From the NCBI GenBank assembly GCA_036924085.1, contig JAVGWX010000019.1, positions 8,822,361 through 8,886,360 on the forward strand: 64,000 bases of DNA. Direction: 5' to 3'. The DNA comes from Ariolimax columbianus (taxonomy: Eukaryota > Mollusca > Gastropoda > Stylommatophora > Arionidae). The notes under the pieces are model-generated. The model saw only the letters and a list, made by a program, of their open reading frames with translations. It did no database searches and was not told the origin of the DNA. Shown piece by piece: positions 47,278-58,599 of the stretch (the stretch's first letter is position 1; every line of letters begins with the position of its first letter). Both the position numbers and the translations under genes were made by a program.

Positions 47278-47755
47278 ATAGCATTTGTTGCTAATCCATC
47301 TATGTAAGCATACATCCATGATTGTTGCTGATCCATCTATGTAAGCATACATCCATGATTGTTGCTGATCCATCTATGTAAGCATACATCCATGATTGTT
47401 GCTGATCAATCTATGTAAGCATGCATCCATGATTGTTGCTAATCCATCTATGTAAGCATACATCCATGATTGTTGCTGATCCATCTATGTAAGCATACAT
47501 CCATGATTGTTGCTGATCCATCTATGTAAGCATACATCCATGATTGTTGCTGATCCATCTATGTAAGCATGCATCCATGATTGTTGCTAATCCATCTATG
47601 TAAGCATACATCCACGATTGCTGCTAATCCATCAATGTAAGCATACAGCCATGATTGCTGCTAATCCATCTATGTAAGCATACATCTATGATTGTTGCCG
47701 ATCCATCTATGTAAACATACATGCATAATTGTTGCTGATTCATCTATGTAAGCAT
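47278..47755. repeat. 37-bp tandem repeat related to the 50-bp array
   Basis: About 13 copies of GATCCATCTATGTAAGCATA, CATCCATGATTGTTGCT, period 37. The unit aligns with the core of the 50-bp unit of the array at 2.7-5.6 kb (GATCCATCTGTGTAGGCATG, AATCCACGATTAC); that one carries an extra 13 bp. Confidence 0.95.
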
Positions 47756-47759
47756 GATT

Positions 47760-48120
47760 ACTGTCAGAGGGCGGGGGGTGAAGGAGAGGGGTGTATTTGG
47801 TTTTGCAACTGGTTCAGCTAATAACTAAAACTCGAAGAAAGCTGTTTAGCAACGCCTAACAAATAGAACTCCAATCAAAAGATGGTCAACTGTCTATAGA
47901 CATTATCACGTACGCCAGCAGATATGAGGAATGAGCAAAGTAAATAAAGCACACAGCATGAAAGGATGTTTAGAAAAAAATGTTGGGGGCTATGTTTGTG
48001 CTCCAGTCCCAGATCCTGTACATCTGACATAATTCGCAGAATATTTGAACAAATGTCTCTTAATAATCGTTTCATTCACTCATTGAAAGTTCACATAATT
48101 ACATATTCAGGTCCATAGCT
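47760..48120. other. Unassigned intronic sequence
   Basis: A G-rich patch is present at 47769-47792. Nothing else recognised. Confidence 0.4.
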
Positions 48121-48124
48121 CAAG

Positions 48125-48470
48125 GGGTGATACAGCAAAGTGTGGGGCACACATGGGACGCACCCAGAACAGTTAAGTGGAAGGCGGCCGGACTCGTAGG
48201 GCGCATCATGGACACTGAAGTGGAAGGTGGTCGGACCCATGGGGCGCATCATGGACACTTAAGTGGAAGGTGACCGGACCCGTGGGACGCATCCAGGACA
48301 CTTAAGTGGAAGGTGGCCAGACCCGTGGGGCGCATCCAGGACACTTAAGTGGAAGGTGGCCGGACCTGTTGGCCGCATCTACGAAACTTAAGTGGAAGGC
48401 GGCCAGCGACCGTGGAACGCATCCAGGACACTTAAGTGGAAAGCGGCCGTCCACCGTGGAAGAGCTAGGG
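48125..48470. repeat. 43-bp GC-rich tandem repeat
   Basis: About eight copies of CTTAAGTGGAAGGTGGCCGG, ACCCGTGGGGCGCATCCAGG, ACA, period 43. Confidence 0.93.
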
Positions 48471-48519
48471 ACCTCACCACGTATAACCCGTAGTTAGCAA
48501 TGGCAGCACAGGTCTGTGG

Positions 48520-51345
48520 AAATCTGAATACCCGTAGGAACGTGGAATGTCCGTACACTTCACCAAGTCGGAAAACTGGCTATCCTGATAACAAAGGCAG
48601 GGGCTATGAAAATAAATATATTGGGTGTGGCAGAAACAAAATGGAAAGACACCGGGTACACACAGAAAGATAAATACATGTTCATACATTCAGAAGGCGA
48701 ACAGCATACAAGAGGCGTTGGTGTTATATTAAAGAGAGAATTAGAAAAATACATATGTGGATACTGGACACACAACGGACGAATGATGATACTGAAAATC
48801 AGAATCTAGACCATTTAATGTATCCATTTTACAAATGTATGTACTAACCTCAGATTACAGCGAAGAGCGATTAGATGTATATTATGAAGACGTGAAGCAG
48901 CTAGTTAACACAGTCTTCAACAAATATTGTTATGAGCAACATCAATGTTAAGGTAAGAAATGGGGAATATAAACAAATCGTGGGAAAATATGGAATTAGA
49001 ACAAAGAATGAAAGAGGACAAAGACTGATACAATTCTGCGTGGACAACAACCTTAGTATTTGTAACACCTTTTTTAACATCATATTAGAAAATTATTTAC
49101 ATGGAAAAGTTCAGATGACAAGACAAGAAATCAAATTGATTTTATTATGATCAGACACAGATTCATAAATATTGTCAAAAACACCAAGACTTACCCATAA
49201 GCACACATAAATTCAGAACACAATACAGTTTGTATGAAAGTGCAAATATAACTCAAAATTACAGATTGTAGAGGGAACAAAAACACTAAATAAAAACAGG
49301 TCAGCGCTAAAACAATCAGATATACGGTAAAAGTACCATGTAGCAGTAAAGAAGGTGTATGAAAACTTACAATCAGAGGACAAGGAAGGAAACACAGAGA
49401 GGAGAATAAACACTAAATGGGAACGTATAAAAACCAGTATCCAAGTAGCAAATGAATCGTTACCAGATAAAGAACTTAGGAAAAACCAAGAATGAATAAC
49501 AGATGACATCTTAACTACTTAACTAAAATGGAAGATAGAAAGAAGGCTAAAAATACTTCTGCATATTCATCACTACACAAAGATATACGAACAATGTGCA
49601 GGCTGGCCAACGAACAGTGGTTGGAAGAAAAATGCAAGGTAATAGAAAACATGGAACTAAAACGCAATGCCAAGAAATGCATATGGAAATCAAGAAAACA
49701 ACAAACAAGACACATGTAACTCAGAGTAGAGGATGTATTCAAGATAAATGGTGCCATTTAGATGGATCAAACGACATATCGAACAGATAGGCGGAATATA
49801 CAAGGGAGCTTTTTGTGAATGGTCGCGGAGCCAAACCATCAACATATGATAATCAAGGACCCAGCATATTAAGATTAGAGGTGGTAAATGTGATAAAAAC
49901 CATGAAAAAAGGGAAAGCAACGGGGTCGGACTTCATAAACATAGAAATGATAGAGGCCATAGAGGAGTTTGGTATAGATATGCTTACTGGTCTTTGTAAT
50001 GACATATAGAATACCTGAAAACATGTACGTTTATAATACTCCTGAAAAAAAAAACCCTCATGCAATAGAATGTTCAGGCTTTAGAAAAAAAAGTCTACTG
50101 AGTCACACAATTAAAATACTACTCAAGATCATGCAAGAGAGAATAAGAGGTAAAATAGAGAGGGAAGTTTCAGAAGAACAATTTGGTTTTCGAAAATCTA
50201 ATGAAACAAGGGAAGCAATTTTATGTTTTTGAACCTGGACAGAAAAATATATAGAATACATTATGAAATTTATATTTGCTTTATATACTACAAGAAGGCT
50301 TTTGACAGTCCAACATTAAGAATGAATTAAATATCTCCAAGAAATAGGTCTAGATGGTAAAGACATAAGAATGCTCCGTAATATATACTGGTAACAAACT
50401 GCCATAGTAAAATCAGGAAAGTTATGCTCTCCAAGTATAGCTGTAAAAAGAGGAGTGAGACAGGGATGTGTATAATCCCTTAGTCTTTTTAATATCTATA
50501 CAGAACAGATATTCAAACATACGGGGGGGGGGGGGGTGCAAGGGCTTGTCATTGGAGGAGTGGCAATGAACAATCTAAGATATGTGGATGATATAGTTTT
50601 GATGGCAAAAAGTGAGCAAGAATTGCAGAAGCTTGTTACAACAATATAGACAATAAGTCAAGAGTTTTGATTAGACATAAACGTAAAGAAAACAAAGACT
50701 ATGATAATTGGGAAAGTGACAAGAAACGATGTATTCAGATAATAAAAGATCAACTACTGGGACAGGTACAGAGTTTCTCCTATCTAGGTCATTTAACAAC
50801 GGCAGCTGTGAAAAAGAAATCAGAAAGAGAATAGGTATGGCCAAGATGGTATTCGACATGATGCGACACATACTGACATCCAAACAGATAAATCAGAATT
50901 TGAAAATGAGAATTTTCAGGTGTTATGTATAGTCGTCACCACTTTATGGCGCAGAAACATGGACAATGAATAATAAGTTGGAAAAGAGTTTTGAAGCCTG
51001 CGAAATTTGGGTCTATAGAAAATTGGGTCGCATTTCTTGAAAAGAGAAAAAAACAAATTTGTAGGTATTGGAAAAGTTGCGGGTGAAAACAGAATTAATG
51101 ACCGAAATTAGGGTTAGACAGTTACGTTATTTTGGTAATATAACAAGACATACCTCCTTGTTGAATACCACACTGGAGGGTAGGGTGGAAGGCAGATGTT
51201 CAAGAGGCATTAAGGGATGGATAGCATCAGGAGATGGACTGAAAAAATCCTTAGATTGCACAATTATGGCAAGAGATACACTGAAGATCCATTTCAGCTG
51301 ACCTTCGATGCGGAGATGGCACCTGAACTGAACTGAATAATTACA
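48520..51345 (+). mobile_element. RTE-like LINE with endonuclease and RT, near full length, dead
   Basis: Endonuclease part: GTWNVRTLHQVGKLAIL (48537-48590), ILGVAETKWKDTGY (48618-48660) and TRGVGVILKRELEKY (48708-48753). RT part: KKGKATGSDFINIEMIEAI (49905-49965), EEQFGFRKSNETREAI (50175-50220), YYKKAFD and the catalytic YVDD at 50581-50592. After it come YGAETWTMNNKLEKSFEACE (50944-51003) and VRQLRYFGNITRH. Dozens of stops and shifts and a G homopolymer at 50523-50536 show long inactivity. It ends 400 bases before coding exon 2 of the candidate gene. Confidence 0.93.
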
Positions 51346-51720
51346 TATCGTATAGTTACATCATTCATATAACTACAGACAACAACGAATAGAAATGCAC
51401 ACCTGTTGTGATATGGCGTTATAAATTACAAGTGGTCCCCTTAACTCGCTTTTGATATAGGTCACGTCCAAACTGGTCTGTTTAAAAAAGATTCAACGTT
51501 TTTGTGAACTGCTCTATTCAGGTACAGTGACGCAGAAATTGTAATTTGTTGTATCAGTGCCTGAAATTGTGAGTTTAACACTATGCAAATAAAATATGTA
51601 TACAATATTATATTCCACATTGTACATGTAATGCATTCAACAAATAAAATATGTATGTTCAGAAAGAAAGAAAAGTAAAATATATTAAAAAGAGCTTTAC
51701 ATCATTTTGTTTCTTTCTTC
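51346..51720. other. Intron sequence before the signal-peptide exon
   Basis: Unique-looking, AT-rich and without repeats. The end (51705-51723) is a pyrimidine tract, TTTGTTTCTTTCTTCCAG, fitting a splice acceptor. Confidence 0.5.
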
Positions 51721-51751
51721 CAGATATTTGTTTTCTCGTTCAGCTTTCATC

Positions 51752-51821
51752 ATGGCAAAGTGGCAAAGTCTTATGGTTTTCTGCTTCTTTTTGCTCCTGG
51801 CAAGTACTTTAGCATCTCCAG
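51752..51821 (+). CDS. Secreted micro-exon gene, exon 2: start codon and signal peptide
   Basis: The ATG sits in a strong context (A at -3, G at +4). The 70 coding bases give 23 codons plus one base (phase 1 end). Residues 1-6 (MAKWQS) form a short basic n-region, residues 7-17 (LMVFCFFLLLA) a hydrophobic core, and STLA|SP at residues 18-23 a likely signal-peptidase site. Upstream are two usable acceptors, AG at 51722-51723 and 51742-51743, behind long pyrimidine tracts; either leaves the ATG intact. The donor is CCAG|GTAAGAC. The product is expected to enter the secretory pathway. Function is unknown; I do not recognise the family. It stands out from all surrounding sequence, which is transposon or repeat. 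Confidence 0.7.
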
Positions 51822-52114
51822 GTAAGACTTAGGTTTAGTCTTAATCGGTTTTGCTATGTGATTGTTTTCTTAATTGTCATGGCTACGATCAAACAGTGTT
51901 TTTATGTACGTGTCTGCGTGCCCTATTAAATAATGTGCTATTTAAATGAGAACTTAAGAACGGGTACACATTTTCTAGAAAAGAGATCATTATATTTCTC
52001 AAGGAAGCTTCTACTTGATACAGAAAGAAGAGAGGTAACGAATGCTGCAAGACAAAGCTGGTTAACAGAGAGTCTACATCTTTAAAAAAAAGTTAAACAA
52101 CTGGAAATTGGCTA

Positions 52115-53895
52115 AGGCCCCGCAATAAAAACTAACAAAAAAAGGACCTTGTACTCCCACCAGAACAAAATCCGAAGTACCTTGGAATTACAGTGGATCG
52201 TAGAATGCCATGAGCCATCAGGACAAAAAACGAAGGCAGAAATAGAGGCAAATGCTGAATTAGTATATTGAAAAAGTTAGCAGACGCCAATAGGGATGTA
52301 CCTAACAAAATCATGAAAATAATATACACAGGAAGAGTCAGACCAGTGCTGAAAATATGACATCACGAATTGGGCATCGAGAATATGCTTTGGTAAGATA
52401 AGTTGAGTTCCGAACCAAGCCACCCGCATCATCACCTGGACAAAGGCGTCTTTACCAGTAGAAGTGCTAGTGCTAGAAGAAATAATGCCAGGTCTCATCA
52501 CATGGACCATAAAGCCTTCACCCGTAGAAGTACTAAAAACAATGCCAAGCGTCATCACCTGGACCATAAAGTCTTCACCCGTAAAAGTACTAAAAACAAT
52601 GCCAGGCCTCATCACCTGGACCATAAAGTCTTCACCCGTAGAAGTACTAAAAACAATGCTAGGTCTCGTCACATGGACCATAAAGTCTTCACCCGTAGAA
52701 GTACTAAAAACAATGCTAGGTCTCGTCACATGGACCCTGAAGTCTTCACCCGTAGAAGTACTAGAAAATGACAGGCCTCAAGTCTATGGAGTATTGACAA
52801 GACATAAAAATAATGCAACAAGCAGAAAAATACAAGAGACTCAAGAACTATACAATGCACCTAAGAATGAACAGCCAGTGAAAGGACAGACTTAGAACAA
52901 GTAAGTTAGGCAGAAACTTTAAGCCACTGGCAAACAAGGATCCAGTGATGTCACAATCAGAACAAAGGCATATACAGCCAGTTAGGACAACCCTCCCCTG
53001 GGTATTCACATTATGTGAACTGGAAACAAAAATAGAAGCGGTAAATAAAATGAGTGATCACAGACCTGGAAAGAAAAGTACATGTACGATGATTATACAT
53101 TTGACAGGTGGGTACACGCCTATACAGATTGATATTTGGTGATCAGGCGAATGAACTTGGAAAAAGGAACCCGATCTATAGCCACAGACAAGTTTTCAAG
53201 CAACAAGCAACTTCATAGTCGAAATAGAAGTTCAGGCGCAGCAGAAGGGACTCCAACTCACGTTAACCGTTTCCATGGATACATCACGATAGTTACTCAT
53301 GCATAGTCAGCCATAACTGCACTCAGATCCCACAAGAACACTGAAGTGAACAAATTGAGGTCATCCTTTACAAAAATATTTCGGGTTCCGGAAAGCAGTT
53401 ATTCAGTGGATACCATCAACAGAAACGAGGAGGTCCAGCCAAAGAGAGAGGGAACTGATCAAATATCTTTGTCAACTATGAAGAAGCAAAAGTCAGAATA
53501 AAAGGACAATACAATGTCAATTGAAAGAAAGAACACGTCAAACACGAGGCAAAGGACAGATACTAAAAACTGTCAAGAAAAAAACAACGTATGCGTACTA
53601 TCACGTCTTCGAACTTGCCACAACAAAATGAGACCCCCACCTGAACACAACCATCAAGTTAGGTACAACCAGCCTCCGGTCAATGTTGCTGCGGTCAGAG
53701 ACAGACATGACAGCAGCACGCGTACTTCAGGACTGCCGCCAACATATCTGAGCTGGAGGATGCATCCCCGCCCATTTCCTTGGAGAGAAAAATGTTTGAC
53801 GCTATGGAGACCCGGATAATGCAGCAGACTTTATTGAAGAATCTGGAATCCCAGTCTAAGTGAGCAATGATTGAAGAAGAATAAGAATATTCTAG
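52115..53895 (+). mobile_element. I-like LINE 3' half in intron 2 (decayed)
   Basis: KYLGITVDRRMP-like text (52172-52205) and NILKKLADANRDV (52262-52300) are followed by RVRPVLK and NQATRIIT (52416-52440), the usual order after the RT core of I/Jockey-type LINEs. A tandem expansion of the RIIT region follows. Near 53600-53800 the reading VLSRLRTCHNKMRPP and DARMETR-like text fits the post-RNase H end of the ORF. RNase H itself is too broken to place. Sense orientation relative to the candidate gene. Confidence 0.7.
52430..52775. repeat. 57-bp in-frame tandem repeat in a LINE
   Basis: Units start at 52504, 52561, 52618, 52675 and 52732, with one diverged copy before them. The unit is GGACCATAAAGTCTTCACCC, GTAGAAGTACTAAAAACAAT and 17 more. 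The period of 57 is 19 codons. In the LINE frame each reads ITWTIKSSPVEVLKTMPGL, joined directly to NQATRIIT. This fits the RT C-terminal motif RIITGxxxxTPxxxLxxMxGL, which should occur once. Confidence 0.92.
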
Positions 53896-54084
53896 ACCTT
53901 CACGATTCAGTACTGCAACATATTTATCAACGACAGGCTGAAATCTGGTCGCTTGTTATTTATGGTTGAACAATATGTAACAAAGAACAAACGTCTACTT
54001 CTTTGAAATAAAAAAACAACAATATAAGTATAAAACGTTCATACTGGTTCCTTGATCAAAGTTATCAAAATAATAATAGTCAAA

Positions 54085-54400
54085 TGTCATCGATGAGGGG
54101 TGACAAGAACATCCTGTGTCAAGCTGCATCCTTGAGTCAATTGTTGAGGGCTGGCAAGAACATCCTGTGTCAAGCTGCATCATTGAGTTCATCGTTGAGG
54201 GCTGGCAAGAACATCCTGTGTCAAGCTGCATCATTGAGTTCATCGTTGAGGGCTGGCAAGAACATCCTGTGTCAAGCTGCATCCTTGAGTCAATTGTTGA
54301 GGGCTGGCAAGAGCATCCTGTGTCAAGCTGCATCCTTGAGTCAATTGTTGAGCGATGACAAGAACATCCTGTGTCAAGCTGCATCATTGAGTCCATCGTT
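54085..54400. repeat. 51-bp tandem repeat
   Basis: Six copies of AACATCCTGTGTCAAGCTGC, ATCATTGAGTTCATCGTTGA, GGGCTGGCAAG. The period of 51 is 17 codons, so frames stay open on both strands. On the minus strand each unit contains MQLDTGCSC, which recalls the DTG active site of retropepsins, but flanking sequence does not extend this match. Confidence 0.95.
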
Positions 54401-54744
54401 GCTCTTATAATTGATAAAACCAATACCAGTCACGGAAGGGTGTATGGCAAAACTGGCAAACACGCTCTGCAGCTGCCACTCATATTCTTTCATCTCTAAA
54501 CTTTCTGTTTGCGCGCCCATTCTAGGCCGCCGGCTCACGGGGGTCATCGCTTATTACAAAGCCTTTCTGGCTGTGCTTGCCTGGACTGAGCTATTCATCT
54601 TAGTCATTATGCTAATTCCTCGATGTACCCACACTGTCGGGCATATTCAGCCAAATACCGTGCTGGCGTCTGCTGATGTATTAGCCAACTCATCAGCAAT
54701 AATCACTTACATCGAAAGCGTATTTCCAAGGTGAACGAATTGTT

Positions 54745-54975
54745 TCACCGTTTCTAATTTCCCTCCCCTCACTTTAACCACTGGTTGTTAATACGCTATG
54801 CCTGGAGCTGGTTGGTACATGACCTCACTTGTCTTTATACTACTGGATAAGTGAAAGCTGTCACATGCAGCATAGAACCGGCCACTGTCTTCCTTGACAT
54901 TCTGTTCTGAGTTACTGTTCAGAGCACAGTCTTCTAGTTTCTTGCTTCTCTGACGATCGTCATCGATTCGCTATT
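54745..54975 (-). mobile_element. L2-like LINE RT fragment, minus strand
   Basis: The minus strand reads DCALNSNSEQNVKEDSGRFY, AACDSFHLSSSIKTSEVMYQ, PAPG (about 54940-54790). It fits the block after the catalytic box of the same LINE family found at 27.4 and 39.4 kb (DCALNxxSExDMQxxxxxFxxAC). One short fragment; left flank 54410-54745 is unassigned. Confidence 0.85.
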
Positions 54976-56105
54976 GAGAATATACTTATCTCCAGCATGG
55001 GTTGCCTCCAACCACATGGCATTAATTTCTTCTATACCTTTTCTTAAAATCTCGTACTAAGCCTCCATCTATTTTCCTTTTTTCCCCTTGCCCCCCCCCT
55101 CTCTTCTACATCAATCTTATCGTATCCCCTTCCCCGGCTTATATCACTTTCTTTTTGCACACCCCCCCCCCCCTCCTCGATCACTATTTTGTATTTTCCA
55201 TATTTGGCTGTTACTGGCATTTCCGGCCCTTACCTAATCACTTCTTCCGCTCTCCTGAGCACCTTATCTGACCGTTGTCCGTCATTTAGAGTCTAGCTTT
55301 CGACCTGACAAGTCGCGATGATAGACACTATATCATATGGGTAGACCATTTTTTTCCTTATCTGTTCATTTTCTAGTTCAGCATTGTTGTCTTCTGTCGT
55401 TCCTGGTGAAGGCCTACTCGTAGTAACGTAGGTTTTGCGTGTGTTCTTGTCTAGGTGCGGTATCTGACCATACCCATTATTCAAAATTTTGATTAAATTT
55501 AATTTTAAATAACATTAAACATTTTTTTTCAAATGACCTTTAAGGTCAGTAGGTTATCCGATTAGGGCCCGTCGCGCCTATTGTCTATGAACACTTTGAA
55601 TGACTAAGTCCAAGGCTGCATGCTTTTGAGATTTGACCTAACCAGGTAGAGCGTGACAGCTGCGGGGCGGAATGTTGATGTAGATGGTCGTTTCTCATTC
55701 TCGTTGTTCATGACCTACATTAAGAGGTTTTGGGCTGTGATGTTTTCGGCAGATAGAGCACATGTCAGAGTAGCGTATAGCGTAGACGGCATATTGGTGA
55801 AAGTTTTTTAAAGACCTGTTCGACGAGTTATTTTGTCGTATGAGAGCCGGTCATACCCTATAGAACATACGACGTTTAACCGTGGCGATAAACTATGGTC
55901 AATCTCGTGATGTCATTACCGATGTTTGTATGCATCAGTGTTAACAATATTACTTTCAGTACGGTTAATGTTGAATGTATAATGGTTCAAGGCCGTAACA
56001 AACCACATGCGTCAGGTCGACAGAAAGGTATACATCCATAGATACGTGTAGTTTCTTGTATTTTGGTTATCCCGCTTAATGCATGACTGTGACCTCTCTA
56101 TGTTA
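54976..56105. other. Unassigned intron 2 sequence
   Basis: C homopolymers lie near 55092 and 55161-55172. No LINE or SINE motif and no gene motif recognised across the rest. Confidence 0.4.
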
Positions 56106-56107
56106 GT

Positions 56108-56185
56108 TGCACCACTATGGAGTGTGTGTGTGCGTATATGTCCGCACGTGTGTGTGCGTGCGTATGTTTGTGTGTGTAGTATGTG
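56108..56185. repeat. GT-rich microsatellite
   Basis: GTGTGTGTGCG-type run, about 90 bases upstream of micro-exon 3. Confidence 0.9.
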
Positions 56186-56273
56186 AGAATTGTTATTTGT
56201 CCTAATAAAGTTTGTATCCGACTCAAATATTTATGTGATATTAACTGTTTGTAATTTTCTGTCTTCTGCACAG

Positions 56274-56287
56274 TCAACAGACGGAAG
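56274..56287 (+). CDS. Secreted micro-exon gene, exon 3 (14 nt)
   Basis: The acceptor has a good pyrimidine tract (TTTTCTGTCTTCTGCACAG) with a branch-point-like TATTAAC about 30 bases upstream. The exon is TCAACAGACGGAAG and the donor is GTAAGAG. Entering in phase 1 after exon 2, it completes a valine codon and adds N-R-R-K, ending in phase 0. At 14 bases it is far below typical exon size. Alternative: use of an internal AG (56279-56280) would give 7 bases and change frame. The strength of both splice sites and phase agreement with both neighbours are the evidence; chance cannot be excluded without RNA. Confidence 0.55.
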
Positions 56288-56509
56288 GTAAGAGACTATG
56301 TGTGGATCCTGAGTTGGTCTGATTTGTTATATAATATGCTCGGCTTACAGTGATAGATAATTATAACCACAGCAATGAAACACAGACATGTGCGTCAGAA
56401 GCAGTCATCCCATTTCAACCTCTTTTTTGGTAATTGAGTTCAATTGTGGCACGATTTGTAAAGGTCACCCCCGTGTTGCCAGTGTTATGCTTTTCTTTCT
56501 TTTTTCTTT

Positions 56510-56730
56510 ATGGCTAATTAGGGGCAACAAACAACTACCTCAACTTCACCCGGTCTGCAGCCATCCATCGTACGATGTTCCAGCTCTGATTCGTGATTTA
56601 TACTTAGGCCTCTGCGGGTTTTCATCAAATGTCTTTGATCGGTCTCTATTTCGCCTTTCCTCAGGGGAACATACTGATGATGGTGTCTGATTCTTTTCTC
56701 AGGACAGGGCCAAGCCATTTCCAACGTTTT
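56510..56730 (-). mobile_element. LINE 3' end fragment, minus strand
   Basis: On the minus strand, in shifting frames, LGHVLRKESDT, FPEERRNRDRSKT and WMAADRVKLR fit the GHVxRM..GxRxRGRPKxxW..DRxxWR end of RTE-like LINEs. Weak but ordered. It is 230 bases after micro-exon 3, antisense to the gene. Confidence 0.55.
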
Positions 56731-56734
56731 TATT

Positions 56735-57235
56735 GTATTTATTGTCTTTTTGATTGCTAGGTGTAAGCAGTTCTCGGTTGGCTATGATGTTCAACAAGAA
56801 ATCTCAATGAATCTTACATAGATAAGTTATGTGAAAATATTTCCATTTTGATATTTTTTTTCTGTTACTATTCAACATTCTTCGTGTTTATGGTTTGTAA
56901 TATTTCTTATGTTATTAAACCATGTCATTTCCTTTCTGTGAATCTTAGGCACGATATGCTGCTTTATCTGTATATTGTTGAATTTGTGTTGACCTCAATT
57001 AGTATTTTGTTACTACTTTTGGTAGCTTGATAACGTTTTTATCATATAAGCTTTTCTTTTGCAGTGGTCCTTCCGTTTAGCTATAAAGGGTTTATTTGCT
57101 TTGTTATCTTGTGAAATGTAGCTCTGACGTTCATTGCAATTTTTGTTTAAAGTAATGATCATATCACGCCATGCGGAGTATAGGAATGGGGTGTTAGTCC
57201 CATATTATTTTGTAACACACGACTCTTAGTGGATG
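56735..57235. other. Unassigned intronic sequence
   Basis: AT-rich. Nothing recognised. Confidence 0.4.
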
Positions 57236-57239
57236 ATGT

Positions 57240-57400
57240 GGTCAGCATCACGTCGGCCACCTTCACTTCCCGGACTGAAACGGTACGCATTTAAGGCTTG
57301 GTCGACTCGGGTTCCATTGCCGCGTCAACTGGGGAATAAACCCAGGACAACTCAGATGCGAAGCAGCGCGCTAACCACCACGCTACGCGGCTCCCTTCAC
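57240..57400 (-). mobile_element. SINE family D, copy 3 (minus, 3' truncated)
   Basis: On the minus strand: GGGAGCCGCGTAGCGTGGTG, TCCTGGGTTTATTCCCCAGT, ACCAAGCCTTAAATGCGTAC. It matches the heads of copies 1 and 2 and stops after the GTACCG block. Confidence 0.88.
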
Positions 57401-57439
57401 TGCAATTAGGTGATGTTCATTCCTAACGCTCTGCTATAC

Positions 57440-58045
57440 CTCTTACTTCACATCACGTAGAGAATGTCTTCATTTGGAGTTGATCATAAGTAATCTTCGT
57501 GGTTTTTGTCACTGTCTTTATGAGAATTAAGTGTAAAAGTGTGGATATGCTTGCATGAGAAGAATCTCTCTTTAAGTTTACTCGTTCCCTACATGTCTTT
57601 TCAAGATTCACATTGAGATCAACCATCCCTAACATGAGGGCATGTCTGAGTCGTGTTTTATTTATATTTGAATCTGATGATAGAATTAGTGCACCAATTC
57701 TGCATCACTGATGCTTGTTGGTGCTTGGCATTGTGTTTATAGAAATATTAACAGCTTTCCTTCGTAGTCTCGCTTATGTCATTGTTATTTTTTTCCATTA
57801 AAAAATGTTCTCTCCACTTCCTTCGTTAGGATAATGTGCACCTTCGCACTTTCTTGTCCGTCCTGACTTGTAGAATTGAATATTATTTCTAGTGTGCATG
57901 TCTTTATTCGTCGTCCTGTTTCTTTCCATATGCTCTCACTTATTCCCAAGATGTGTAATCTATAGTTCACCAGGTCAGCAGTTACCTGTCTTAGTTTACC
58001 TATCTCATTCATCGTCCAACCCTACCGATACCTTATTACTTGGTC
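57440..58045 (-). mobile_element. LINE endonuclease fragment, minus strand
   Basis: The minus strand reads NEIGKLRQVTADLVNYRLHI, LGISESIWKETGRR (58010-57905), then SAKVHIILTKEVERTF. This corresponds to the N-terminal part of an apurinic-type endonuclease of RTE/CR1 LINEs (GKxxQVxxEMxxYxLxILGLSExRW...GVxxMLxKxAxRxL). The part at 57453-57635 (MLGMVDLNVNLEKT) may be later endonuclease sequence. Confidence 0.8.
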
Positions 58046-58114
58046 ACGTTTTGCTCATTGGACATTCTTGATCACACCAGTGGCTACTTTTCAGTGTTGA
58101 CGACAAGCTCTTAT

Positions 58115-58430
58115 GTTAGCTTTCCTTAGTGTGTCCCTCCACCAGGGACTAGTCTAGCCTGGGTGAACCTGACATGGATGTTATCCTTAGTGTGTCCCCT
58201 CACCAGTGACTAGTCAAGCCTGGGTGATCCTGACAGAGATGCTTTCCTTAGTGTGTCCCCTCACCAGTGACCAGCTTAGCCTAGGTGACCCTGACATGGA
58301 TGTTATCCTTAGTGTGTCCCCTCACTTGTAGATAGTGTAGCCTAGGTGACCCTGACAGAGATGCTATCATTAGTCTGTACCCTCACCAGTGACAAGTCTA
58401 GCCTATGTGACCCTGACAGGATATACTTTC
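58115..58430. repeat. 61-bp tandem repeat
   Basis: Five copies of TTAGTGTGTCCCCTCACCAG, TGACTAGTCTAGCCTGGGTG, ACCCTGACATGGATGTTATCC, period 61. Confidence 0.93.
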
Positions 58431-58599
58431 CTACCGGTACAGCTAAATTCGTCATTGAAACACAAAAATCAGTTTTCTTAGTCCCCATCCCGACAAGATG
58501 TTGATCTCATTGTGGGGAGGAGATGACAGAGGGATGGGGATGTGGGGTGTGCGGGAGAGTAACTTCTCTGGAATTTGCCTATGGGGAGAGTTGACTAGC

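Noticed and set aside
52887..52897. Possible 11-nt micro-exon (ACTTAGAACAA) before GTAAGTTAGG
   Set aside because: The phase would fit after exon 2, but the acceptor side (GTGAAAGGACAG) has no pyrimidine tract and the site lies within decayed LINE sequence.
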